DNA from: Amphiduros pacificus
Taxonomy: Eukaryota > Annelida > Polychaeta > Phyllodocida > Hesionidae
Assembly: GCA_949316495.1 (NCBI GenBank)
Contig: OX439012.1
Location: forward strand, 19,148,666-19,212,665
Direction of reading: 5' to 3'
DNA length: 64,000 nucleotides
Part shown: positions 12,198 to 22,269 of the stretch, piece by piece
Numbering within the stretch: the first letter of the stretch is position 1
How the letters are laid out: each line of letters begins with the position of its first letter
Position numbers and translations under genes: made by a program
Notes under the pieces: generated by a model
What the model saw: the letters and a program-made list of their open reading frames with translations, nothing else
What the model was told of the DNA's origin: nothing
The model's database searches: none

Positions 12198-15100
12198 TCA
12201 TTGCTTAAAGCTGTGGTTGTACAAGCCTGGAGCTAATATTGTCAGTGTCATATGAACTATTATTGCAGTCAAGCCCCATATCCGGTAAGGCCCGCCCAAG
12301 TAGACTGGAAGTGTATATCCTTTTCCGGTAGTGAATCTGGTGTATCCGGTATTATCTGGATGACACAACGAAGAGATGGAACGAGAGAATATGTCTGCCA
12401 CCTGAAATATATGTCATAACATTACTGACAAAGTATTTATAAACAATTTGGGCCAAACTTCTATTAAGTCATGCACAAATGTAACCAAATAACATCTAAA
12501 CATCATAAATGGGGGTTCAATATATGTTTTTAATCTTTTTCCATATTTGATTGTCCTTTTCCTCATTTAATTGACACTTTACAATACAAGTCAGTAAAAC
12601 CGTGTTTATCTGTCACATGCAGCAATGGGCTAAGACTGCTCTCAGCTAATAGTGTAACTCAGTATCAGTCAGTGTCAGTCACTTATCACAGTACCCTTTA
12701 TATAACCTCAATGAGTCATGATATACAAATGCAAATATGCTTTTATTATACTAAATTATAGGATTAAATTAATGCATAATACCTTTAAGTGACATTATCT
12801 GATTGGCCAAAACTGAGAGCAAAAGAATTTATTATTGCTCTCAGACAAATTCAAGTTATTAGTTTAGGCCACGGAAATCCACTTACTTCAGATGAATTAT
12901 GCTTCAATTTTTGTAAATCAAGTTCTCCACAATTTGCTAGGATTGGGTAGACAGCCATTTTGTAATCCTGAAAACAAACATACATCACACTTAAAGCCAC
13001 GATATCAAAGACTAATTCTAATAATATTTAAAATTGCTCTTCCATATTTTGTGAGGATTTCCTTCCCCTTTAACCACTGGGCATAGAATGTGAAATCTAA
13101 TTGACCTCAGTCCTGGCATCTATTTCCCTTGATTGATATTGCTGAAAGGTTTGTTAACTGAGTTCTGAACAAGAACATAGAACGTTTTCCTTTCTTGAAG
13201 TGCAAGTACATTTTAAAATCCACTGTGCAAACATGAGCCCTGTGTTTCTTGTTTTTTAGTTTATAGATTTCAGATGTTTATACCAGAAACAATTGGTGCC
13301 AAACATCTTAAAGTCACCAGGTCAGTAAGGACAAGGAACAGGGACATGGAGCATATGACTGCCTATCTTACTAGGGACTGGGAGCATATCACTGCCTATC
13401 TTACTAGGGACTGGGAGCATATGACTGCTTACCTTACTAGGGACTGGGAGCATATCACTGCTTACCTTAGGGACTGGAGGCATATTTACTGCTTACCTTA
13501 ATAGGGACTGGGAGCATATCACTGCTTACCTCACTAGGGACTGGGAGCATACCTTACTGGGGACTAGGAAAACATCACTGCTTACCTTACTAGGGACTGG
13601 AGGCATATCACTGATTACCTTACTAGGGACTTAGAGCATATCACTGCTTACCTCACGAGGGACTAGGAACATATCACTGCTTACCTCACGAGGGACTAGG
13701 AATATATCACTGCTTACCTTACTAGGGACTGGGAATATATCACTGCTTACCTTACTAGGGACTGGGAGCATATCACTGCTTACCTTACTAGGGACTGGGA
13801 CCATATCACTGCTTACCTTACTAGGGACTGGGAGCATATCACTGCTTACCTTACTAGGGACTGGAGGCATATCACTGCTTACCTTACTAGGGACTGGGAG
13901 CATATCACTGCTTACCTTACTAGGGACTGGGAGCATATAACTGCTTACCTTGCTAGGGACTGGGAGCATATCACTGCTTACCTTACTAGGGACTGGGAGC
14001 ATATCACTGCTTACCTTACTAGGGACTGGGACCATATCACTGCTTACCTTACTAGGGACTGGGACCATATCACTGCTTAACTTACTAGGGACTGGGAGCA
14101 TATCACTGCTTACCTTACTAGGGACTGGGAGCATATCACTGCTTACCTTACTAGGGACTGGAGGCATATCACTGCTTACCTTGCTAGGGACTGGGAGCAT
14201 ATCACTGCTTACCTTACTAGGGACTGGGAGCATATGACTGCCTATCTTACTAGGGACTGGGAGCATATCACTGCTTACCTTACTAGGGACTGGGAGCATA
14301 TCACTGCTTACCTTACTAGGGACTGGGAGCATATCACTGCTTACCTTACTAGGGACTGGGACCATATCACTGCTTACCTTACTAGGGACTGGGAGCATAT
14401 CACTGCTTACCTTACTAGGGACTGGGAGCATATCACTGCTTACCTTACTAGGGACTGGGACCATATCACTGCTTACCTTACTAGGGTTGGGACCATATCA
14501 CTGCTTACCTTACTAGGGACTGGGAGCATATCACTGCTTACCTTACTAGGGACTGGGAGCATATCACTGCTTACCTTCCTAGGGACTGGAGGCATATCAC
14601 TGCTTACCTTGCTAGGGACTGGGACCATATCACTGCTTACCTTACTAGGGACTGGGAGCATATCACTGCTTACCTTACTAGGGACTGGGAGCATATGACT
14701 GCCTATCTTACTAGGGACTGGGAGCATATCACTGCTTACCTTACTAGGGACTGGGAGCATATCACTGCTTACCTTACTAGGGACTGGGACCATATCACTG
14801 CTTACCTTACTAGGGACTGGGAGCATATCACTGCTTACCTTACTAGGGACTGGGACCATATCACTGCTTACCTTGCTAGGGACTGGGACCATATCACTGC
14901 TTACCTTACTAGGGACTGGGAGCATATCACTGCTTACCTTACTAGGGACTGGAGGCATATCACTGCTTACCTTACTAGGGACTGGGAGCATATCACTGCT
15001 TACCTTACTAGGGACTGGGAGCATATCACTGCTTACCTTACTAGGGACTGGGAGCATCTGTCCCCAGAGATCTACACAGCCCGGGTCGAGACCAAGCTCT

Positions 15101-16273
15101 TCCTCAGCTTCGCGTAGTGCAGTATGTGTCACATCAAGGTCAGTGTCATCTGCTTTGCCACCTGCAAAACTGACATCAGAAAATACCATGCATAAGACCT
15201 TGTGTCTTTCATCCATCAGTTTGATTTCATCAGAGGAAAATAGTCTAATACAAATGGGTATGAGACTGATAACATGTGTGAGACTGATAACATGTGTAAG
15301 ACTGATAACATGTGTGAGACTGATAACATGTGTAAGACTGATAACATGTGTGAGACTGATAACATGTGTGAGACTGATTCTGGTTATGTGACTGATAATA
15401 GTTTGAGACTGATTACGGGTGTGAGACTGATTACGGGTATGAGACTGATATCAGGTATGAGACTGATAACAGGTATGAGACTGATTACGGGTATGAGAGT
15501 GATTACGGGTATGAGACTGATTACGGGTATGAGACTGATTACGGGTATGAGACTGATAATGAGTTTGAGACTGACAATGAGTTTGAGACTGATTACGGGT
15601 ATGAGACTGATTACGGGTATGAGACTGAAAACGGGTGTGAGACTGATAATGAGTATGAGACTGATAACGGGTATGAGACTGATAACGGGTATGAGACTGA
15701 TTACGGGTATGAGACTGATTATGGGTGTGAGACTGATAACAGGCATTAGACTGAAAACAGGTATGAGACTGAAAATGGGTAAACCAACCTGACTTGACCT
15801 TTGTAGTTATTAAGTTCACTGGATCTCAGCGTGAAAAGGAAAGAAGGCTCTCCTTGTATGGTACACATTGTCACAAGTACTGCTGCCTTTGGCACAGTTT
15901 TCCCTTTGGCCCAAGAGAACTGTCTAGGTGGACGAATCAACTGCATATGTTCCTGGACTCTCCCTTTGTTTTGGTCTGAGAATATATCTTCAAGTGTCAC
16001 TGTATAATCCTTAGGTTTTGTATAAAATGAGTTTGTCTTGTTAATTTTTAACAAAGTTTTGTGTTCATTTTTTAATAAAAGTTTGCTCATGTTTCTGGTA
16101 TGAATTCTATTCCATGTAAATTTTTTTATCGTATCTGTCTGATTATCATTTGAAAGCTGTGACGTTGCATGACTTGAAATTCTGTGAAATTGACACACAT
16201 TTCTATAAAGAAGGCATCCATTGTTCTTCCGTAACATCAGGTGGATTTTTTGCAACTTTGCCAAATTGGTCAT
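12198..16273 (-). CDS. NUDT8: NUDT8-type mitochondrial coenzyme A diphosphatase (Nudix)
   Basis: Four minus-strand exons: 15789-16273, 15037-15169, 12887-12967 and 12198-12401. They join in frame to 300 residues. The NuCoA signature spans the first junction (LFTLRSSELNNYKGQV, then SFAGGK) and runs into the Nudix box at residues 165-189 with REAEEELGL, whose glutamates bind the metal. Exon 3 gives DYKMAVYPILANCGEL and exon 4 gives GKGYTLPVYLGGPYRIWGLT, both typical of NUDT7/NUDT8 CoA diphosphatases, which cleave CoA to 3',5'-ADP and phosphopantetheine. NUDT8 fits better than NUDT7 because the N-terminal 90 residues are Arg/Lys/Ser-rich like a mitochondrial leader and I see no peroxisomal C-terminal SKL. 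The protein is longer than human NUDT8 (236) mainly at the N-terminus. Odd points: SFAGG for the usual SFPGG, and introns 1 and 2 made largely of tandem arrays that begin at the donor sites. Confidence 0.88.
13346..15057 (-). repeat. 33-bp minisatellite carrying the NUDT8 exon 2 splice donor
   Basis: About 52 copies of a 33-bp unit fill most of NUDT8 intron 2. Read on the minus strand, the unit contains CCTAGTAAG followed by GTAAGCAG, and the first unit is the real end of exon 2 with its donor (exon ends at 15037). So the array was amplified from the exon-intron junction. Variants are GGGAGCAT, GGGACCAT and GGAGGCAT on the plus strand; units with GCCTATCTTACT near 13356, 14232 and 14694 have lost the donor GT and mark a higher-order period of 14 units (462 bp) between the last two. 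Because 33 is a multiple of 3, the array is open in several frames; the frame of exon 2 stays open for 17 further units as repeats of VSSDMLPVPSK. Confidence 0.95.
15255..15780 (-). repeat. 18-bp minisatellite filling NUDT8 intron 1
   Basis: About 29 copies of GATTACGGGTATGAGACT and variants. On the minus strand each unit gives a TAATCAG-type word, acceptor-like. Intron 1 runs from 15788 down to 15170, so the array makes up about 85% of it and begins within ten bases of the exon 1 donor (GTTGGT). Confidence 0.95.
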
Positions 16274-16880
16274 TTTAAAGTCAATTTCCTGGCAAAAAAG
16301 GCCACGGATACTTCCTTCCTCTGAAAGAAGACAAATATATATTATTTTCAGACTTGCACCCAGGTTAGGCTGTGGGAATTGGCCAGCTCTACATGATTGG
16401 GAATTTGCAGCAAAATATCAACAGATATGGTCCTGTTTTGATATCACTGCTGTCTCGTCCTTATGGTCATTGGGAATGTGTAGTCATTTCTTGTGGGTTG
16501 TAATCTGCCTTTCTTTGTGGTAAAAATGATCTGAATTATTTGAATAATTTGCCACAACTGTGGAGTGTTTGTTTTTGTCTATGAGTAAGAGATATTTTGT
16601 GCATGTGCATTGTGCTATTAAATATGAATACATTCCTATATCATGTTAACAAAGTTATAAAAAGTGCTGTCATTTATTACCTACAAAATTCAACTTTATG
16701 TTGCCATCCGCATTTTGTGCGTGAATGTGGTAGGACATACTTAGTAGCAGTGCTAAAATATTGCTTATAATTCATCACAAAAGGGCAAATCGTCAAATTT
16801 TAACTGGCTAGAATGGGAGAACAACCTACCTCTGACTGATTCTTGGAGTTTGAGAACAATCTGCAGTGACCAGGAAAGCT
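16274..16880. other. NUDT8 upstream region up to the LINE insertion
   Basis: Non-coding. It should hold the NUDT8 promoter on the minus strand, but I see no decisive motif. The 5' boundary of the LINE is not sharp; a CCAGGTATCCAGG word at about 16901-16914 resembles the LINE's own 3' repeat. Confidence 0.4.
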
Positions 16881-17000
16881 GAGGCAAGATTCAATTTCAC
16901 CCAGGTATCCAGGGAAGCCACTCCACCGGCAGCCATATTGGTACAGTGAAATTTGACAACAACAACAAACTGAGTGGGCATGAAGAGGTGAGAGATTTCC

Positions 17001-18425
17001 TTGATACACATGAGCAACTGTCATAGCATGGAAACATTGAGGAGGAAACTGTCCCCAAGTGGTGGAAAGGGGAACAAAAAAAGCAAAGATGGCAGTTTGC
17101 AACAACCAAAAACTGGAGGGAAAGGTGCTGAAGTTTCAAAACAACAGAAGAAATCTTCCAAGGGAGAGAGGAATCAGAAAGGACAGAAAGGTAGGAGTGA
17201 AGATGGTGATAGCCAGAGTCATTGTGATGATAGTGAGACTGATGAGTTTATATGTGAGGTATGCAAGAGTACCTGTGACAGTGTCTTACAGTGTGAAATG
17301 TGTGAAGTATGGAACTGTTTACATTGTGCAAAGATTTCACCTGAGATATCAATTCTGTTGGGCAAGTGGGACAATGTACATTGGTACTGCAAGTGTTGTG
17401 AAACTGAAGTGAATAAACTGATAGTTGAGTACAAGAAAGGTGTGTTGCCAAATACAAATGTACATGCAGCTCAACAGGCTGCAGTGTCTGTCTCTGACTC
17501 TGCAAATGTCAGCTCAGATGTGATGAAGGAACTCAGAAAGATTCACAGTTTGTGTACAAACATAGACGAGAAGATGGACAGCTTGAAATCAGGCACTGAT
17601 GAGGTCAGGCAAACATATGTACAGGCAGCAGATGATTTGAAGAAGACATATGCACAGGCAGCATCAGCACAAAAAGCAGAACAGGGGAATAGGCCAGTAC
17701 CAGCCCCTAGAACACATATTCCGCAGACACTTATCAGAGACATGGAAGTCAATGCAGTTAATATGCTCGATGAATACAGTGATAGAGAAAGAAGGAAGAA
17801 CAATATCATCATGCACAATGTACCAGAGAGCCCAGCCAATGTGATAGCCACTAGGAGGCAGCACGATGACAGTGCTGCACAAGAAGTGATCACTGAAGGA
17901 CTGAGCATAACGGATGCTCAAGTCACAAAGACCATACGGCTGGGTGGAAGGGGCCAGAACAGAAGGGAGAAACCGAGGTTGTTACTGGTGGTGCTCGATT
18001 CAACCAAAAAGAAGAGAGATATACTTTCAAGTGCCAAGAGTCTCAGGCAGACAGAGCGCTGGTCAAATGTATACATTGATCCTGACAGAACAGCAAAGCA
18101 GAGGCAAGAACATAAGAAAGCACTTGATGAGTTGAGACAGAGACGCAGCAATGGAGAAAGTGTTGCACTGAGAGCAGGACGAGTTGTGGTTGTGGAGAAC
18201 CGAGTCAGGGGTAATGCACAGGAAGGAAACAACACAAGTGCACCAGAGAATGGTACCGAGGGTCGCCAAGAGAACACCCCCACCCCTGAGGAGCCCCTTA
18301 CCCCTGCTGTTGAGGCCCCCACCACAGGGGAGGCCCAGCAGGATGCTGTTGAGGCCCCCACCACAGGGGAGGCCCAGCAGGATGACGCAGCTCCTGGCAC
18401 CAGCGGCGCTGGTGACCAAGATTGA
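17001..18425 (+). CDS. LINE ORF1 protein with PHD-like zinc finger
   Basis: 474 residues. The N-terminus is Lys/Ser/Gly-rich and basic. A cysteine-rich PHD-like finger follows (about residues 84-134: CEVC, CEMC, C-x2-C, then WYCKCC). A central helical part leads to RRKNNIIMHNVPESP, the start of the RRM-like fold of LINE ORF1 proteins, about residues 264-400. The tail is acidic and Pro/Thr-rich with a direct duplication of EAPTTGEAQQD. Role in the family: RNA binding and RNP assembly. An alternative start is Met10 at 17028. ORF1 and ORF2 share a frame, separated by one TGA and eight sense codons. Confidence 0.85.
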   Translation: MIHMSNCHSMETLRRKLSPSGGKGNKKSKDGSLQQPKTGGKGAEVSKQQKKSSKGERNQKGQKGRSEDGDSQSHCDDSETDEFICEVCKSTCDSVLQCEMCEVWNCLHCAKISPEISILLGKWDNVHWYCKCCETEVNKLIVEYKKGVLPNTNVHAAQQAAVSVSDSANVSSDVMKELRKIHSLCTNIDEKMDSLKSGTDEVRQTYVQAADDLKKTYAQAASAQKAEQGNRPVPAPRTHIPQTLIRDMEVNAVNMLDEYSDRERRKNNIIMHNVPESPANVIATRRQHDDSAAQEVITEGLSITDAQVTKTIRLGGRGQNRREKPRLLLVVLDSTKKKRDILSSAKSLRQTERWSNVYIDPDRTAKQRQEHKKALDELRQRRSNGESVALRAGRVVVVENRVRGNAQEGNNTSAPENGTEGRQENTPTPEEPLTPAVEAPTTGEAQQDAVEAPTTGEAQQDDAAPGTSGAGDQD

Positions 18426-18449
18426 CGAGCGCCTCAGCAAGTCAATAGG

Positions 18450-21335
18450 ATGGATCATAACGGAGATGAACCGGACCGAAACAGGACAATGAGAAGTACA
18501 GCATTCAAGAGGAAGAGGTTGAAGGTACTGTATACAAACAGTGACACACTGAGCAATAAGATGCCAGAGCTCCAATTGATGGCTGAGACATATGAGGCTG
18601 ATGTGGTAATGATTACAGAAGTTTTACCAAAGAACTGTGCTAGTAAGAGAGATAAGCTATCAATTAAGCTAGAAGGATACACACCCCACACAAATATTGA
18701 GGACATTAGAGCTGGTGGTAGAGGCGTATGTATATATGTAGCAGATGCATTAGAGGAAAGAGTGATGGATTTAGACTTTGGAAGTGAGTTTGAGGAGAGT
18801 GTATGGATCTCCTTACGCCTGAAAGGCTCAGATAGCATGACTGTTGGCTGTGTGTATCGTAGCCCATCCAGTGGTGTCACTAATCATGAAAAACTGTGCA
18901 ATCTGCTGAAACAAGTGCATGAAACAAGGCCTACACACCTACTGATTGCTGGGGATTTCAACTACACCAGCATAGACTGGAACACATGGTCATCTGGCAA
19001 GGCAGACGAACAGGAATTCATAGAGTGCATAAAGGACTGTTTCTGGTACCAGCACGTGGAAGAACCAACCAGGTTCAGAGAGGGGCAAAGCCCAAGCACC
19101 CTTGACCTGCTGCTGACAGTTGAAGAAGGGTCAGTGGCAAACCTGGACTACCTGCCTGGAATAGGTCTGAGTGACCATGCGTGTCTACTCTTTGATGCAG
19201 ACATGTACTCCAACACAGATCAGAGTGAACCCAAATTCAAGTATGATAAGGGTGATTACCAGAAGATGAGGGAAGAGATGAGTAATGTGCCATGGGAGGA
19301 AGATATGGAGGACATGATAGCAGAGGAAGCATGGACACATTTCGCCAAGAAATTGGCTGATAGTATGGAGGAACACATCCCAAAGACCAGGGCACGAGAT
19401 AGGAAGAAAAAGAAGCTTTGGATGACAGGTGAAGGGTTCAGGAAGCAGAGAAAAAAGTATCATGCATGGAAGAGATATCGACAAACAGACGATTATGTTG
19501 ACTATGTCCGAGCCCAGCGTGAGAAAAGGGAGATGAGTCAGCTTACCAAGAGACTGTGCAGGGAATTTGAGAAGGACCTTGCCAAAAGTGTCAAGAAAAA
19601 TCCAAAGGCATTTTGGAGATACAGCAACAGTAAGCTGAAAGCAAGATCAAGAATAGGAGATCTCGACAAGGGTGATGGGAACGTAACCCAAACGGATGAG
19701 GAGAAGGCAGAGGTCCTGAATGTGTTCTTCTCCAGTGTGTTCACTGAGGAGGACCTGGCAGAGATACCAACATTGGACACAAGATACAATGGGCCACCAT
19801 TGACAGAGATAGAGATAACTCCAGAGAAGGTGAGAAAGAAGCTGCTGAAATTGAAGAAGACCAAGTCTGCAGGTCCCGATGGGTTTCACCCCAGAGTCTT
19901 GTGGGAGTTAGCTGAATGCCTGAGCACGCCACTGAGTATCATATTCACCAAGTCATTTAGAGAGGGAAGACTACCGACAGCATGGAAGGAAGGGCATGTC
20001 ACCCCCATCCACAAGAAAGGGAGCAAAAGAGTGCCTGGCAACTACCGCCCTGTGAGTCTGACAGCTGTAGCCGGCAAAGTGATGGAGGCCTTAGTGAGGG
20101 AAGTCATGGTGGACCATATGGTGGCAAATGAACTCTTTTGTGATGCACAACACGGGTTTGTACCAGGTCGCTCATGTATGACCCAACTGCTGGTGGCAAT
20201 GGAGCTGTGGACAGCTGCGCTTGACAGAGGTGAACCGGTGGATGTAGTGTACCTAGACTTTCAAAAGGCATTTGACACTGTCCCTCACCAGAGGCTGTTG
20301 GCCAAGCTTGATGCGTATGGGTTCGGAGGGAATCTGAAGAACTGGCTTCAGGATTTCTTGCTAGGAAGACGTCAGAGAGTGGTGGTAAACGGGAAGGTGT
20401 CAGATTGGACAACCGTGAAGAGTGGCATCCCTCAAGGCAGCGTGCTAGGCCCCTTGCTCTTTGTGATCTTCATAAACGACTTGCCTGATGTGGTCAGCAG
20501 TACAGCCAAGATCTTTGCAGATGACACCAAGTTGTTCAGAAGTGTGGCAAACAAGGCAGAAAGGATCGAGCTCCAAAAAGATCTAAATAGCCTGGTAGAG
20601 TGGTCAAAGAAGTGGCAGCTGAGTTTCCATGCCGGGAAATGCAAGGCACTGCACATGGGGCACGGCAATGTCAAGCAGGAATACTCCCTGGATGGTGTTC
20701 CTATAGCAGCAAGTCATGAGGAAAAAGATCTCGGTGTTGTGATAGACGATGAGTTGAAGTTTACCAAGCATGTGGCAGAGAAGACCAGAAAGGCCAGTAT
20801 GATTCTGAACCGGATACAGCACACCTTCGAGACGAGAGATGCAGAGACAATTACCTTGCTGTTTAAAGGCCTTGTGAGACCACTGTTGGAGTATGTGTGG
20901 CATTCCCGCCTAACAACCAACATGCAAGCAGTCGAAAATGTCCAAAGGAGGGCTACGCGGATGATCCGAGAGCTTGCAGGTCTCACATACGAGCAACGCC
21001 TTAAGGCCTTGAAATTGCCATCACTGCATCACAGGCGCCGTCGTGGTGACATGATCCAGGTATTTAAGATCGTGAAGGGAATCGACAGGCTGGACCCAAA
21101 GATGTTCTTCACCGCACCGAGACGAGAGGGGACCAGGGGTCACAACGAGAAGCTTTTCAAGCCAAAAAAATGCAGGTTAGAGGTCAGGAAATGCTCGTTC
21201 AGTGCCAGAGTAATTGACGATTGGAATTCCCTGCCTGGATCTGTAATACAGTCAGAGACTCTGAATCAGTTCAAAGATGGTTTAGATAAACTGTGGATAG
21301 AGGAACAGTATAGAGTTCCTTTTAGGTTAGCATAG
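18450..21335 (+). CDS. LINE ORF2: APE-type endonuclease and reverse transcriptase
   Basis: 961 residues. The N-terminal endonuclease shows VVMITEVLPKN, CVYRSPSSG, GDFNYTSIDW and GLSDHACLLF, in the usual order (to about residue 240). The reverse transcriptase shows TPIHKKGSKRVPGNYRPVSL, the aspartate block DFQKAFDTVPHQ, GIPQGSVLGPLLF and the catalytic FADDTKLF. The C-terminal block reads RPLLEYVWHSRLTTN and VENVQRRATRMI; family members usually have a few more residues between LEY and VWH, so a small in-frame deletion is possible. Function: nicks target DNA and copies the LINE RNA onto it. Clade: CR1 group by motif order; not phylogenetically tested. Confidence 0.9.
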   Translation: MDHNGDEPDRNRTMRSTAFKRKRLKVLYTNSDTLSNKMPELQLMAETYEADVVMITEVLPKNCASKRDKLSIKLEGYTPHTNIEDIRAGGRGVCIYVADALEERVMDLDFGSEFEESVWISLRLKGSDSMTVGCVYRSPSSGVTNHEKLCNLLKQVHETRPTHLLIAGDFNYTSIDWNTWSSGKADEQEFIECIKDCFWYQHVEEPTRFREGQSPSTLDLLLTVEEGSVANLDYLPGIGLSDHACLLFDADMYSNTDQSEPKFKYDKGDYQKMREEMSNVPWEEDMEDMIAEEAWTHFAKKLADSMEEHIPKTRARDRKKKKLWMTGEGFRKQRKKYHAWKRYRQTDDYVDYVRAQREKREMSQLTKRLCREFEKDLAKSVKKNPKAFWRYSNSKLKARSRIGDLDKGDGNVTQTDEEKAEVLNVFFSSVFTEEDLAEIPTLDTRYNGPPLTEIEITPEKVRKKLLKLKKTKSAGPDGFHPRVLWELAECLSTPLSIIFTKSFREGRLPTAWKEGHVTPIHKKGSKRVPGNYRPVSLTAVAGKVMEALVREVMVDHMVANELFCDAQHGFVPGRSCMTQLLVAMELWTAALDRGEPVDVVYLDFQKAFDTVPHQRLLAKLDAYGFGGNLKNWLQDFLLGRRQRVVVNGKVSDWTTVKSGIPQGSVLGPLLFVIFINDLPDVVSSTAKIFADDTKLFRSVANKAERIELQKDLNSLVEWSKKWQLSFHAGKCKALHMGHGNVKQEYSLDGVPIAASHEEKDLGVVIDDELKFTKHVAEKTRKASMILNRIQHTFETRDAETITLLFKGLVRPLLEYVWHSRLTTNMQAVENVQRRATRMIRELAGLTYEQRLKALKLPSLHHRRRRGDMIQVFKIVKGIDRLDPKMFFTAPRREGTRGHNEKLFKPKKCRLEVRKCSFSARVIDDWNSLPGSVIQSETLNQFKDGLDKLWIEEQYRVPFRLA

Positions 21336-21430
21336 CAGTAAGTCGCACCAGATGCTAGACCTGAAGTCACGACATGGCTACAGCCATCTTTCTTCAGTAG
21401 AAGAGGTATCCAGGTATCCAGGTATCAATG

Positions 21431-22269
21431 TGTGAAATTATCAGTTAAATATTGCTTTGACATACATGTAGTGATGTACATGTACTTCCAAATTGATAAA
21501 TCAAGGAATTCTAAGTTGGTATACATGATACATAATGAATAAATGTAGTAGTATGATGTACACGTAGTTGAAGTTTTGTGTCAATCAGAGGTGATAATAA
21601 CCTAGTCAGATTGATAGAGAGCTGACTGACTGAGCAATATCTGTACTGCTTGAATAATAGTTGTGTTCATAATCATTTATAAACCAAAATAAATGTAAAA
21701 AGATATTTTTCACTGCCTTACTTACTAACTCAGTAACTGAGTCAAGACTCAAGGCAATGCCAAAGACTGTTTACGTTTTTTGTTGTTTGTTAAAAAATTG
21801 TTTTAATTTTGTGTTGTTTCTTTCTCCTTTGGTTTGTTTGTTTATATGTTTGTTTTATTCCTTAATTTCTGATTTGTTTCCATTCATGTTATTGTCATCA
21901 AATGGCACACCACTTGTTTAGCAGACGACCAATAAAATAGGGATGCGGAGCGAGCATTTTAGTTCACAAAGGTGAATGAGTATTTGTATCGTAATGCTAC
22001 AAAAACTAACGGGAAGATGTACTTCACAGTTTACACAATTTACTTGGAATATACATAACTATGGGTTGAAACAACTCTGTGGTGTGCGTTAGGGAAATTA
22101 GACACAAAAATAAGGAGAAGTTTACCAACCGTTCACTATCACGTGGAATTATCCGCTGGAGGTCACCACCAAGTGCGCCTGCGCTGATCAACTTCCGGAG
22201 ATATCGCCGTAACACACGTGAGCCGGTTGAAGTGTGATATTTTGACTGATTTAAAGAAAAGTACACAAA
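21431..22269 (+). promoter_or_regulatory. ATAD3 upstream region with CCAAT and two E-boxes
   Basis: Non-coding. A CCAAT box lies at 21929-21933, and two perfect CACGTG E-boxes at 22140-22145 and 22215-22220, i.e. 125 and 50 bases before the ATAD3 start codon. CACGTG is the site for USF/MYC-type bHLH factors, common near mitochondrial genes. Factor use is inferred. Confidence 0.45.

Larger units (their letters stand above)
16900..21430 (+). mobile_element. CR1-type non-LTR retrotransposon, nearly whole
   Basis: A two-ORF LINE of about 4.5 kb between the divergent NUDT8 and ATAD3 starts. ORF1 is 17001-18425 and ORF2 18450-21335. The 3' end, after a short UTR, has tandem CCAGGTAT repeats at about 21410-21426, as CR1/L2-type elements end in short tandem repeats rather than poly(A). 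The same word occurs once at about 16901-16914 near the presumed 5' end. Long undisturbed frames suggest a recent insertion. The exact 5' end and target duplication could not be fixed. Confidence 0.85.

Noticed and set aside
13346-15057. CRISPR-like array
   Set aside because: Units are directly abutting with no unique spacers, and the window is eukaryotic.
13631-15117. Long open frames on both strands (for example 277 residues of VPVPSKVSSDM repeats) as repeat proteins
   Set aside because: They exist because a 33-bp unit without stops is open in several frames. Only the minus-strand frame continuing from NUDT8 exon 2 has any claim to translation.
15274-15819. Met-Arg-Leu-Ile-Thr and His/Ser/Gln-rich frames
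   Set aside because: Products of the 18-bp array in NUDT8 intron 1.
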